From Apostichopus japonicus (taxonomy: Eukaryota > Echinodermata > Holothuroidea > Aspidochirotida > Stichopodidae), in the NCBI RefSeq assembly GCF_037975245.1, contig NC_092565.1, positions 5,216,499-5,280,498 on the forward strand: a stretch of 64,000 nt of DNA, read 5' to 3'. A program made the translations under genes and the position numbers. Below are positions 46,611 to 57,984 of this stretch, piece by piece; the first letter of the stretch is position 1; each line of letters begins with the position of its first letter. The notes under the pieces are model-generated. The model worked only from the letters and a program-made list of their open reading frames with translations, ran no database searches and was not told where the DNA came from.

Positions 46611-46816
46611 ATAGTCGTTACAGTTCATATGACCCATGGGCCATTGATAAAACCTCTTTCCACGACCATATGTTGAACATCTTGTAAGAAGCTTTTGTCT
46701 TGCCAGAGGTGTTACGTCGATATCATTGTCGAATACGTAGCTGAATAGCTAGCTCAGTTACTCATACGCGAATATCGAACGAGGAACGGGGAATAAGTAT
46801 CTAACTTCACACCGGT

Positions 46817-46825
46817 GCACACTGT
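46817..46825. repeat. 9-bp target-site duplication, right
   Basis: GCACACTGT, exact copy of 37001-37009. Confidence 0.88.
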
Positions 46826-47374
46826 TTTCATACTGTTGATAAGTAACCAATTTCCAAAGTGTAATCATAGCCATAAACATAGCTAGTGCAGTTCTAATCG
46901 TCTCGCTGTCAGGTCCCTTTCGGCACCTTTCACATCTCGGTAAGGATGAATATTTATGGTGGAGAGAATTGGGGGAATGAAGAGAGGATGTCGTAAGGGT
47001 CAAACTCTGTTCATGTTCCCCTAATGCAGACGAACTCTAAAATGAAATAAATACAATCCACCTAAAATCGGTATCAACCGTCGAATAAATTTACTTCAGT
47101 CAATGAACACCAGTGGCGTACTCTGGTAATTTTGTTATGGTGTGCATTTGAGCAGAATTCATATGATATAGCCGGGAATTCAAGTGATATACCGGGGGGG
47201 GGGGGGGGAGGGGCGGGTATCGGCATCATGTATGTGGGAAATATGGCTACCGCTATTAACTATACTTAAGAAAGGACGAATACATATAGCTCGCATATTA
47301 GTCCCTGGTTAACATTGATGGAAGAGTATAGGACGTAGTACATGTAGCTAGCTAATGGGCATCCGGCCCTTAGG

Positions 47375-47848
47375 GTAAGGTGACCATATTTCCCTGACTG
47401 GAATCAGGGACATTTATTGCGTGACTGATATGGGGGAGGGGTATAAGGGGAGGTGGTGTCCCCCTCCCCTTTGAAAATTTTCAAGTGCCTAAGGTGCTTA
47501 GATGTAAAATGGGGATACTTAGAAGCACTTTTTAAATCAATTTTATTTCCAAAAATGTAGCTTTTTCTTAGCCTGAATTTACTTACTTTACAAAAGAGTG
47601 CTAGGCTAGATAGATCTAGCATATTCCACTTTACACTGGCCCACCTGAAATAATGGTTAGTTCCGTTTTGCGACTGCACACTTGACTAAATTTTGTTTTT
47701 ACAATATTTTTACTAATAATGTGGGATATTTTCGAAATTCCTGAACATTTGACGAATTGGGGACATTTTCGGAGACACTTGTTCATCGGGGACAGCACAC
47801 TGTATTCGGGGACTGTCCCCGAAAATCGGGGACGTCTGGTCACCTTAC
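47375..47848. mobile_element. miniature inverted-repeat element
   Basis: Bounded by GTAAGGTGACCA and TGGTCACCTTAC, 12 bp perfect, with CTTAGG on both flanks (47369-47374, 47849-47854). The right part has GGGGAC/GTCCCC inverted blocks. 474 bp, no coding capacity. Reading the end one or two bases further gives a 4-bp TTAG duplication instead. Confidence 0.7.
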
Positions 47849-47959
47849 CTTAGGGAACTTTGGGTTCGGTAAAGTAGGTAGGGGTGGGGGTTAGATGCTA
47901 AATGCTGTTACTATTTCCATCATATATCATTTGAATTACATATCATTTGAACTACATAT

Positions 47960-48500
47960 ATGCAAAGGCGTACATGCTTCAGCAGTTAGAGTGCATGTCC
48001 ACCGCGCGGCCTCACAATCCTTAGGTTCCCGGATCAAAATTCCGCCAGGAGCCAGATTCTGTTGACCTATTCAAAAATCGCTGCGGTGCAGTGGTGATGT
48101 GCGGAGTCTTCCTTGGATTTGGTATTTCTAGTGTGTGGACTTGGGAATTAAAGGGGTTTGTTTCTGTTCTTCACTTGGTTTCGAAACAACTTTGTTCGTC
48201 ATGGTTGCACTGCAGTGATATCGAATGGGGTGCCTTTGCCAACCTCAGTATTTGAGAAAGTGGTCAGATGGTGGGTTATACACTCTCGTCCGTCTGACGG
48301 GGACGTTAAATGGCGGCCCCGGGAGCAGGAATTGGAGCGATCGAATTCACACCCTGCCTCGTTATCCTCTTCACACTTCTCGAGAGAGAAGGCTTCAAAT
48401 TTGCCGGTACGTGTTCCGATCCGATCTAACACGTACGGGAAGGGTCTCAAATAAGCTACTGTAAGGCCTCCTGCAGGATCATGATCCTTGGGTCTCTAAA
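47960..48500 (+). repeat. SINE-like repeat with conserved core
   Basis: Contains GTCTGACGGGGACGTTAAAT at about 48290, resembling the core of Deu/V-type SINEs (GATGAGACGTTAAACCGAGG in fish). A weak tRNA-like head may start near 47965. Open frames on both strands here look repeat-derived. Confidence 0.4.
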
Positions 48501-49290
48501 CTAAATTAACTTAACTAACATTTCTGTCGTAGAACGTAATACAAGTACCTATTTTCTTTAATGTGTTACTAAATGCAAGCCTTTTGCAAGAAAGTCTCAT
48601 GACACGGACGGGGCCATCATCATCATCTCCTTCATCAGCCCCCCCCCCCCCCGGGTACCAAAGAGATGTGGCTGTGCATAATTAACCGTCCCGCCTTTCC
48701 TTCAGAATATTCAGGCCTTTATTTGACTATCATAATTATCTAAGAATACCTCTCATTCCTAAGTTAAAAGTAACGTGGCAAACCGATTCAAACAATATAG
48801 AACTGACTTCACCAAAACTGAAATGTCTGCGATGCTCTCCGGTGCGGTATAAATCCTTGATCCGCCTCTCTGAAGAACACTGCATGAAAAGGTGAAGAGG
48901 TAAGATTATGATTTATAAGCCTGGTCATATACCTGCAGAATATTCATCTTGGAAGGGTTAATCATTACAAAACTTACAAGTTTCTCGATCATCTTCATTA
49001 AACAAAGCCGCAGAACGACGTGTTGTGTACTTTGACCCCAGAGTTACCGGCACAGATACTACACATTGGCCCTAACCACCACGTGTCTTCTTAGGATTAG
49101 ATACACGTTACCCTCTGAGCATCAACAGGTGGAGGGGTTCCCATTATGACAAAAAACATCACTTTAATTACCCAGTATGTACCACCAAACTAAGAAACTT
49201 CATTTCATTGCTGCATTCTCCAACTGCAGACCTCAGCACGTGGTTCATTTAACTTCGATTTATTTTATCACTTCAAACCTACTAAAAATC

Positions 49291-49404
49291 ATGGTATTTC
49301 GGTGTCTTCTCGTCATATTAGCTGTTTGTAAAGTCTCAGCGGACCGAGCTCCTTATTATTCATATGACATGTCGATAGATGGACAATTTATAATAGGCAT
49401 TGAG
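49291..49404 (+). CDS. subtilase exon 1: signal peptide
   Basis: MVFRCLLVILAVCKVSA is a hydrophobic signal peptide. YYSYDMSIDGQFIIGIE then starts the prodomain. Donor GTAAGT. Confidence 0.88.
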
Positions 49405-52400
49405 GTAAGTCGATAAATTTACACAACCATATATACAGAATATTTAATATTTATGTTTGTTACTTTGAGTTTTCAACAACCAAAAAAGATAAACTGAACG
49501 AAAACCTATACTGTAGGCCTATTGAAAAATATCATGAATAAAAATAAAACGTAAACATCAACATTAACATCTTTCACGAATAAATTTTGGCCAAAATGCA
49601 AAAAAAAAAGCAAAACGAAATAGGAGAAACTGGGAGCAATAAATGAGAATCCATTACAGAAAGTAAACATTTGAATGAATATTTAACTAAGCAAAACATG
49701 ATAAAATGAAGCACATGTGACTCGATGATGTCGTATTTAGACTTGATCAAGCGGAGAGAAGGCATTAAAATATGGTGCGTGAGTTTAATTACGCCGTATT
49801 TTAATTGAACAGCCAGATGAGGATCCATACGAACTCAAGAAGCGTTTACTAGACGAGTTAGGTAGCCACAACATCGGCATCGATCATATACTCGAAGCAG
49901 GACCGAGAGTTATTCTGGCTAAATTTGATCCTAAATTTGCCGATCAGGTTTGTCACGTTACTTTTATTTTGCTTTTCGTGTATTGAAGCGTAGCAGATTA
50001 TGTTTACTTACATCTCAGGACGATGGTATACCGTGTATCATTTAAATATTGTTGTTTGCACAAATACGACACATTGGCATAATGAGAGAGGAGGGAGGGA
50101 GGGTGTCTGTCCCGTGTTCATATCTTCACATCACATATCTTACAATATAAATGTCGAGGTTTAATATTCTTGTCAACGCATGCATCCATTCACGTGACTG
50201 CGTATTTCATAATACATACTTTTATGCCACGGAAGATAACAGGCGTGTTAGTACGGTTATTTAAAGTCTCTGTAGTTGAGTATATCATGATTCTACTCTC
50301 AATTGGCTATCGTAGGTTTGTGATATGTCAGGGGTAGCCTACCTCGAAGCTGATGGACCAATGGTAATGCAGGGAAGTAAGCCTCCTGCCACAGGGCCCG
50401 AATTACCGGAATGGAATCTTGATAGGGTTAATCAACGTGATCTTCCTTTAGATGGCAATGCTGATTATGCAGGTGAGATGTAGGCAAGGAAAGATCATAT
50501 GCACTTTATGTTGGATACATGTACGTAATACATCAGAGTGATCATAAACCATAGGGGCCTACTTGTTATCCAAGGGCGGCGGAAGCACTGGGGGGGGGGG
50601 GGGCACCGACATCAAAGGGCACTTTTCAGAAATTCGATTGGACTGAATTCGATTGCATACTAGCACTGCAATATCCAATGTGCAAACTGGGAAACAAGGA
50701 ACAAGTTTTCTTTTGAGAAAAAATGAGGTGAAATCATGCTAGTTGCTAATGTAGGAATCTTCCGAATTAGAGTGTATTTCTTGTTAATATCTGAACAAAT
50801 TTTTTCCATTCGAAATAGCTTTGAGTTTGACCCACAGAAATTCACTAAAAGTCACGGACGTAGCCAGGATTTGCAAAGTTTTATGCACGACTATCTGAGC
50901 GGAGCGCCACCATCGGTTGGCGCAGAGCGTACAAGAAAATTTTTGGTTTTACAAACCCCTCTGATGGCCGGAAATGGCCCTTCCCGAGTGTTTATATTGG
51001 TTCCCTGGCCTCTTGCTAACTTGAGACACCTCAATTTTTATGTAGAAAAAGGGCACATTTTTAACCTGAGGAAAAGTGGGGGGGGGGGGGGCACGTGCCC
51101 CCCCGGTTCCGCCGCCCTTGTTGTTATCAGAAATCTGCCGGCAGTGGGTCTATGTTGCAGGTGACTTGCAGGCAAGACGAATCCATATCATTTTATGTTT
51201 GATGTATAATTAGTTTATATCAGACACCACACGTACTTGCCATCAGAAATATACCGGTCGCTAAGGAAGTGTATGTGCAGGTGACCGCGCAGGCAAGGCA
51301 ACTACATAGGCTCTATCATTTTAGGTACGATGCATAATTCGCATATCAATCCCGGCACTTGTTTATCAGAATTTGGCAGGTATATAGTAGCTCTGTATGT
51401 CAGTCAGATACATGCAGCTATAACGTGGACTTTGTTTTCATATTACTATATGAACCTCCTCACTAAAGCTCTCAATTGGGATGTGGGCAGTCCGTCACGT
51501 GTTGTAACACATACAAAAGTCGCACGGATGCATGTTTATATTGTAATATCCCTTTTGGCGTAAAAACGTATTGGTCTCATCTATTTGCATGAAACAGAAT
51601 AATATAAGAGTAGACCTTTTCACCGAAAGTAACGAAAGACAACATTGGTTCTTTGATCCCCATAGCACCACATAGGTAACCAACGATAGCGCCACCACCT
51701 GTCATAAGCTGCACTACTGAAGTAAGTTAAAACATAGTAGTTAGGCGATGACCAGATTACGGTGAATAAAAAAGAAACATTTCATAAAAACCAGAGGTCA
51801 TCTTCATAGTTGCATAACAAACACACAAATAACCTCATTATTACGAGAATAACTTCTAACATCATGCACCATGGTAGGCGCTATCAATAGACACTGAATT
51901 CATTGTCATGAATATTCATAATGTCTGACGTCACTGAAAATACTGGAAGTCTATTTAATAACATGAATAACACCCACACTAAGGCGAGGAGGCCGATGGG
52001 AAAGGGTGTTTCATTTCTCATTTAATCTATGCATGAATATTTCGATGACGTCATAAACTCAAATGACCACGTACAACTTAAACTTTTTCCTCTTTTTTTT
52101 GTTTTTACAATAATTGAAGGAGATGGAGGGAATGGCACACATGTGTACCTGTTGGACAGCGGTCTCTTTAAAGGTCACGTGGCCTTTGAGGGTAAAGAAA
52201 AACTGAGTTTCGATGCGCGGTCTGAAAAGGTAACTTTTTGGTAGGGGGTGGGGGAGGAGAGGGGGAGGGGAAGGGAGGGAGAAAACGTAAGTGAGTTATA
52301 ATTTTTATCTATTACTTTATTGGCCATCCTAATGCATGTTTAATTAATTTATGCCTTGTCAACATATTCTATATTTTGATATATTTTGATGGGTACAACA

Positions 52401-55400
52401 TGAACGTAATTTAGTTTAAGGAATTAGTATAGTATTTCAAATGGTTACAGTGGTGTGCGCAAGGTAACGGGGGGGGGGGGGGAGAGAAAGGGGGACGTGG
52501 CGTCGTCGATCGGGAGAAAATGCGTCAGTTATTTTTTTGCACTGATATGGGTGTACCCCCCCCCCCCCCACACACACACACCCATCGCTTCCCCTATTTT
52601 CAACTCACTCACAGTACTGATTAGCACAATCTTGCAATTAGAGCTAAGCTGTAGTCCCTAAATATGTCTCAGGATACATCGATTTTTACAGGAAGGGAAC
52701 CCTACATGCATGGGAGCCGGCTTAAATTCAACAAACCCAGGGCCGCACCCCTCCTTTATAACTCCTTGATACGCCTCTGGCCCTTCTATAAAGGTCCATT
52801 CACCTTCTTAAATCAGTCGGGTGTAAATGTTGCGAAATTTGGTCCCGCCTTTAAAATCCTGCATAATTTACTGAGGCTATATATAAAGTTGAGAGTCTTT
52901 ATTGTTTTTTCATCAGGGCAATGATTGCAATGGTCACGGTACTCACGCCGGTGCAATTATCGTAAGTAAGAGGTACGGGATCGCCCACAATGCAACGATT
53001 CACGGTGTCAGGGTAGTCGGTTGCAGGGGCCACACGACAATTTCGCTCGCCTGTAGAGGTACGCAAGTCGGGATAAGTACAGTAACATATATGGTACATT
53101 TCTGCAAGACGGTGTTCAATTCAGTATCCTGGCTGCGTGCATGTTTATTCCCCCCAAAAAACGAATAAAACAAGTGGTAGTATAAATCGCGATCTTTAAT
53201 CGTGAAATCATAAATACAGTAAAATGGGGCCAGCACCACTTATACAGGTTAATGTAAATGAACATATACTTGTGTGTATACAAAAGAAATCCATGCGTGC
53301 TCCGCCGGACGGGGGGGGGGGGATTATATGTGGCGGGATATTGGTAGAGTGTGTTATGCCTAGGTCAATGCTTACAACGATTTTCGTCCCAAGGTCCTTG
53401 ACAATACACGCCTAGCTAATTTCCCCTTCCTGTTACCATGGGGTAACTATACTTCCTTTTTTATAGGGGATCAAATGCTTTACTAGACTGGGCAGGCAGA
53501 ACCTACTGTCTATAAAGAAAAAAAAATCATTATATAAAAATATAAAAAATAATAATTCTGGCAATTTCCTCCTTGGGAGGCAGGGGGAGACACATATTTG
53601 GAAGCCCCCATCGTTACACCAATGCCTGTTACCCTTCTCCCAAAGATCTCATTAGAATGGCAGATTTGGCGTTGCCACTAATCCTCTCAACTTTCAACTT
53701 AATTAAAGCATACTAACCATGATCCTTGTGTCCACTTTAAATTACCCATCACAATCTTCATTCATGCGCCGACGCCTTCAACAGGTATAAACTACGTAGC
53801 TAGGAAGCGCCGTTTGCCTTGCGTAATGCAAATCGGATCGATCACAGAAGAAGGGATATCACCTAGTCTGGATGAAGGCGTTCGTGTCATCTCGAAACTA
53901 GGATGTGTCGTCGTGGTACCAGCGGGCAACAACGGCAACGATGCCTGTTTGCAATCTCCATCCAGATCAGAGGAGGTAATTTCAAGTCTATACCGTACTT
54001 TAAATCATGTGTTTCAATTTCATAATTTCCAAGTTTACGATCACAAAACGACTGAACCCTGCATATCAAAGAATCAAAAGGATACCTTTTCTTTTTAAAG
54101 AAAAGTCATCCGAGAGAAAGTTAAGAACCCGGGCACGAAAACCAGACAACTTCATCCCCTTTCAACCACAATCCCTTTTAATTCACCAAGGTTCTATTAT
54201 ACGTAGGTTGTTGTACTGTACTAGTATGCGGTGTAAGGCACAGCCGCCTGCGTAGTATGGCATGCAGTCCAATATGCTTTAAGACTGCAGTGTGGAATGC
54301 CCACATATCCATTTGAAAGGGAAATATTTAGATCATTGCAAGCCATTCAACCAGCTAGTATTAATCAAATGAGTCCGAATCATTGTCACCGTAGCCCGGT
54401 TATATTTAACAAGTCAAAATGACGTTTTGTTTCACAATGAAAATACTATATCCATTAGTGAAAAATTACCGTCTGAAAATATTGTTAGGACTATTCGGTT
54501 TATAGGAAGGACGAAGTATTAGTTAAACCAAAAGCTGAATTGATGAGGTATTCACAGAGAAACCATAAAATTATCTCACCGATAATAGAGGGAAATTTGC
54601 CAAAGCAAGCCTTTGGCACCCAGTTCAGTAGGTTCATAACTGTTAAAATTGTAAGCTTTTGTCCAGGCTGTTTCTTCTTCTTCTGTGAGTGCGTGTATTT
54701 TTTTTGGGGGGGGGGGGGGGGGGTGACCTACAAACCCGGAGACTAAACAATTGAATCGCTTTAGTACCCGTCCTGTTAAACTCAATCCTTTTATAGTACT
54801 TCCTTCCTAACATTCAATTATATCCTATTTCATCTCAAACAAATCATTTTGTATGTCTTCTGCAATCAATAATTTTCAGGTGATTACTGTTGGGGCGTTG
54901 GCACACTGGGATTACATCCACCAGAATTCAAATTGGGGAAAGTGCGTAGATATCTTTGCTCCAGGACAAAACGTCAGGAGTGCGTGGTACATCTCGACTG
55001 TTGATAACGACACCCTTTCGGGAACGTCGATGTCAGCCAGTCACGTGACAGGTACAGTGCTTCCTTTAATAATACCGCATTTAACACACAGAGGTGTATC
55101 CAGCTCAATTCTAGATCCATCATACAGTTTTAACTGTGGGAGGTCAACAAGAACCAATGAACCAATGATTTCTTTCATCCCATCCCATCCCATCCCATGC
55201 AATCCACAACACTCCTCCCCCTTATGGCAAGCCGTTTTAAGATTTAACTCCCAATTCTTCTTAAGTGCAATTACAGTCTACTTATGTCGAATTCACTTCA
55301 ACTTAAGTGAAATAGAACTCGACTTGAGTAAAATGTATTCCACTTAAGTGAAATAGCATTTCACTTAAGTAGAATACAAATGTTCTATTTCAGTATAATA

Positions 55401-56196
55401 TAATATCACTTCAGTAGAATATAATTCCACTTAAGCTTAATTTAAGTCTACTTAAGTGAAATGGCACTTTACTTAAATACATGGACTATTCTAATTAAGT
55501 TAAATTGAATTTGACTTAAGTTAAATTGAATTTGACTTAAGTGAAACATAATTCCAATTAATTAAAATTGAATTGTACTTATATGAAATGGTATTTTACT
55601 TGAGTAAAATATATGGCCTATTTTACTTACGTGAAATACAATTCCACGTAAGTAGATTTGAAAAGTGAAATTGGTCCCTATTTAACTTAAGTATAAACAA
55701 TTCTACTTAAGTAAAATTCAATTATACTTCAGTGAAATACAATTCACTAAAGTGGAAATGAATTTCACTTAAGAAGAATGCATTTCACTTAAGTAACATT
55801 CGGGAGTAAATGTTAAAACAGCTTGCCATTCTGTCGTTCTGTACTGTACAGATCTAAAAAGAACTTCAATCCTACATATATTTGATTGGGTCCTTCTAGC
55901 TGTGGTTTTGGGGATGACTCTTGTTAGCAACCATTAATCTGGTTTGTATGATATTATTATTATCGTATTATCATTATTGTTATTATTGTTATTATTCTTA
56001 TCGTTCTACTACAGGAGCTGCTCTCTTGAAGCTATCGAGTGGAATAAAGCCAGAAAAGGTTAAAGCTAGACTGATCAAAGAAGCTACCAAGGGCCGGATG
56101 CACGGGGTAATGAATGGCTCTCCTAGTCGAATTTTGTACATCAAGCCACCGCAAGTCAAACCACCGAGAACGCCAAAGCCAAGGACGGAGCTATGA
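49291..56196 (+). CDS. secreted proteinase-K-like subtilase (S8), 8 exons, complete
   Basis: Serine endopeptidase of the subtilisin clan, proteinase K/aqualysin branch, probably secreted. Exons 49291-49404, 49813-49947, 50316-50472, 52120-52229, 52917-53058, 53785-53975, 54880-55051, 56015-56196 join in frame to 400 aa. Residues 1-17 form a signal peptide; about 25-105 resemble an inhibitor I9 prodomain; EWNLDRVNQRDLPLDG opens the mature enzyme. Catalytic residues are Asp148 (YLLDSG), His179 (NGHGTH), oxyanion Asn268 (PAGNNG) and Ser333 (SGTSMS). NWGKCVDIFAPGQNV is typical of the family. Odd points: GTSMSASH instead of GTSMAxPH, HGTHAGAI instead of HGTHVAGT, and QIGSI where the substrate strand usually has SLGG. 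A basic Pro-rich tail (KPPQVKPPRTPKPR) ends it. The start at 49291 is chosen because it gives the signal peptide. Confidence 0.93.
49813..49947 (+). CDS. subtilase exon 2: prodomain
   Basis: 45 codons, acceptor TTGAACAG, donor GTTTGT. DPYELKKRLLDELG and RVILAKFDPKFADQ resemble the I9 inhibitor fold. Confidence 0.88.
50316..50472 (+). CDS. subtilase exon 3: prodomain end and mature start
   Basis: Acceptor ATCGTAG, donor GTGAGA. AYLEADGPMV closes the prodomain; WNLDRVNQRDLPLDG is the hallmark start of proteinase-K-like mature enzymes. Confidence 0.93.
50563..51128. mobile_element. hAT-like miniature element with 8-bp duplication, in subtilase intron 3
   Basis: TTGTTATC flanks both sides exactly (50563-50570, 51121-51128). 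The termini are CAAGGGCGGCGGAA and its inverse. Inside are G14 tracts next to both ends and the GCGCCACCAT/TTGGCGC palindrome shared with 132-506. No coding capacity. Confidence 0.85.
51129..52119 (+). other. rest of subtilase intron 3
   Basis: AT-rich, no exon or clear repeat seen. Confidence 0.5.
52120..52229 (+). CDS. subtilase exon 4: catalytic Asp
   Basis: THVYLLDSG carries the Asp. The acceptor may be GAAG at 52118-52119 or GGAG at 52121-52122; both keep frame and differ by one Gly. Donor GTAACT. Confidence 0.9.
52917..53058 (+). CDS. subtilase exon 5: catalytic His
   Basis: Acceptor TCATCAG, donor GTACGC. GNDCNGHGTHAG and HGVRVVGCRG follow the proteinase K pattern. Confidence 0.94.
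53785..53975 (+). CDS. subtilase exon 6: oxyanion Asn
   Basis: Acceptor TTCAACAG, donor GTAATT. GINYVARK, LGCVVVVPAGNNGNDAC and SPSR match family blocks. Confidence 0.93.
54880..55051 (+). CDS. subtilase exon 7: catalytic Ser
   Basis: Acceptor ATTTTCAG, donor GTACAG. VITVGALAHWD, VDIFAPG and LSGTSMSASHVTG are present. Confidence 0.95.
55261..55803. repeat. array of imperfect CTTAAG-centred palindromes in subtilase intron 7
   Basis: More than 20 short units such as TTTCACTTAAGTGAAAT and diverged forms, many self-complementary, with roughly 20-25 bp spacing. Confidence 0.8.
56015..56196 (+). CDS. subtilase exon 8: C-terminus
   Basis: Acceptor CTACAG; 59 codons, then TGA at 56194. AALLKLSSGIKPEKVKARL is the final helix region; a Pro/Lys-rich tail follows. 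Confidence 0.93.
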
Positions 56197-57984
56197 ATCA
56201 GCGAGCGAGACTTTCGTTAAATATAAAGTCTTTGAGGAAGATATATGATGCAGGGGCATACTGAAATGAAACATTCTCTGCTTCATAAAATACAAGTGCC
56301 CTTTTTGGTTAATGAAAAGTACCCTTTTCCCATTTAAGCAAACTAAAAACAGTGCCCGTTTGTTGTCTTTTGCAATTATGAAAGTGACTTTTGATCTTTG
56401 AAAATATTTTATTGAATATATGTGTGGGGAGGGAGTGGGAAAGGTTTGCGGAGGGGAGATATGAGGGTACTTTATACTCAAGGGTACTCAAACGATATTG
56501 TAATCATGTATCTACATATGGTTTAGAACGAGGGTTGTCAACGGTTGTGAGAATATGTGTATAGGGTGGGAGTGGGGTGGGATGGTTGCATGACAGGCAA
56601 GAGAAGCACCATCATCGATATGCCATTTACTACAATTCTGAAACCGACGCTTAGATTTGCTGGAATTTTCTAAAGGCCAACGAAGAAGTCATTGTAAGCA
56701 AGTTAAAGGATTAAGAGTAATTCAACAGGAAATTGTTGACACATTTTATAAGATCATGCAACTCCATCATGGTCCTGAATGACAAAGATACCGTACTGAG
56801 GAAGGGAACAAGACTACCCAGAGCACCAACCGCCCACCTATCCCGCCCCCCCCCCCACCCCACACGCATTCAATCCTGTCTGTTGGCGTGATAAACTTGC
56901 TAGATTATCACGGCACATCTTAAAGTGTCTTCATACTACTGTTGTGCGATATTAAGTTGATGGAAAATACAGCTCCGCAAACTGATAAACTAATTACAGG
57001 CCTTGGTCACTTTGTTCCTTCGGCTGTCGGAAAAGCGAATAAAATAGGCACAATTATCAATTGGGACTGAGTGAAGTAAAGTCAGGTACACCTTTGGGCC
57101 AGGTACATTAAGTTTTTTTAAAATATGCGTATCGAAAGAATCGGTTAACATCTTAAGCGAAACTGTTGTTACGTCTTCTAAGTATTATCGACATCAATAT
57201 GTATGGTGACGTCATAATCTTAATAAAACAAACTAAGACAAACAAAGGAAAAGTTATGATATGACTGGCATTTGTTCTCATTTACCTCTAGGAAAGAAGC
57301 TTATAGCGATTAATTGATATTAGTTTAGAAACATTTCAACACACACAAATATGAACTTGATTGGTCAACAGTACCATAGCATACATCACCATTGTTTTAG
57401 TTGATTGCGGGAGGGGGGGGGGGTGGGTGGGGTGGGGGGAGGTGAGGGGATGAAGGTGGTCCCAAGCAAGTTCGGGAATTCACACTTAATGTCAGTTGGA
57501 TATCTAATTAATTTGTACCATTTCTGGGATTTGGAATACAGTAGACCAAATTGTGATGTAAAACCATCATTAATGATAAACTTTTGATTAAAAAGAACTC
57601 CACTGGTAGTCATGGCTGTAATATTAGTTTATCAAGATAGCACAGGTTTAAAAGCTTGCAAATGGGACCAATTTTGGAAGATATGTGGGTGGTTTTCATG
57701 TAGAACTGGGGGCACAACATTTGAATCTCTGAACTAATTAACAAACAAGAAATATGTTCAAAACAGAATGGATTAGGTAATACTATATTCTAAGAGTCTT
57801 TATTAGTTATTGTTCTAACAAATATGTACAACTCATATATTTAAACTGTTGCAATCTCCATAATTTTATCATAATAATATCAATAATAATAATAATAATT
57901 ACAGTTTTGATGAGAATAATTCACATATCGGTCTCCCAAGTATATGATAATAACCTACAATTATTGTTAATTAGGTTTACAGTT

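Larger units (their letters stand above)
37010..46816. mobile_element. foldback-type element with satellite arms, 9.8 kb
   Basis: Both ends read ACCGGTGTGAAGTTAGATAC inward and stay alike for about 250 bp (for example TTCCCCGTTCCTCGTTCGA and CGACGTAACACCTCTGGC). Inside these unique ends each arm is an array of about 179-bp units: left 37230-40700, right 44220-46600, in opposite orientation. The loop, 40700-44130, is mostly unique and holds a nested element at 42001-43311. Exact 9-bp duplications flank it. A 9-bp duplication is typical of Mutator-like elements, but foldback families elsewhere (Drosophila FB, sea urchin TU) also have repeat-built arms. No transposase frame is visible, so it is non-autonomous. 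Assignment to a superfamily is inference. Confidence 0.85.
46826..49290. other. intergenic between foldback element and subtilase
   Basis: Repeats only: a CAGTGGCGTACTCTGG stretch with poly-G near 47110-47210, the terminal-inverted-repeat element at 47375, and a SINE-like segment from 47960. The subtilase promoter must lie in the last part, but no TATA box is evident. Confidence 0.5.
52230..54879 (+). other. subtilase introns 4-6
   Basis: Apart from exons 5 and 6 only poly-G/poly-C tracts are notable: about 52470, 52557, 53311 and a run of at least 16 G at about 54706. Repeat-like G/C-flanked segments are present without duplications I can define. Confidence 0.55.

Noticed and set aside
48158-48464. 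Overlapping frames on both strands
   Set aside because: They fall in a SINE-like segment, and frames on both strands of equal length point to chance.
52453-52770. hAT-like element between CAGTGGTGTGCGC and GATACGCCTCTG
   Set aside because: Ends are loosely inverted, but the flanking 8-mers do not match, so boundaries cannot be supported.
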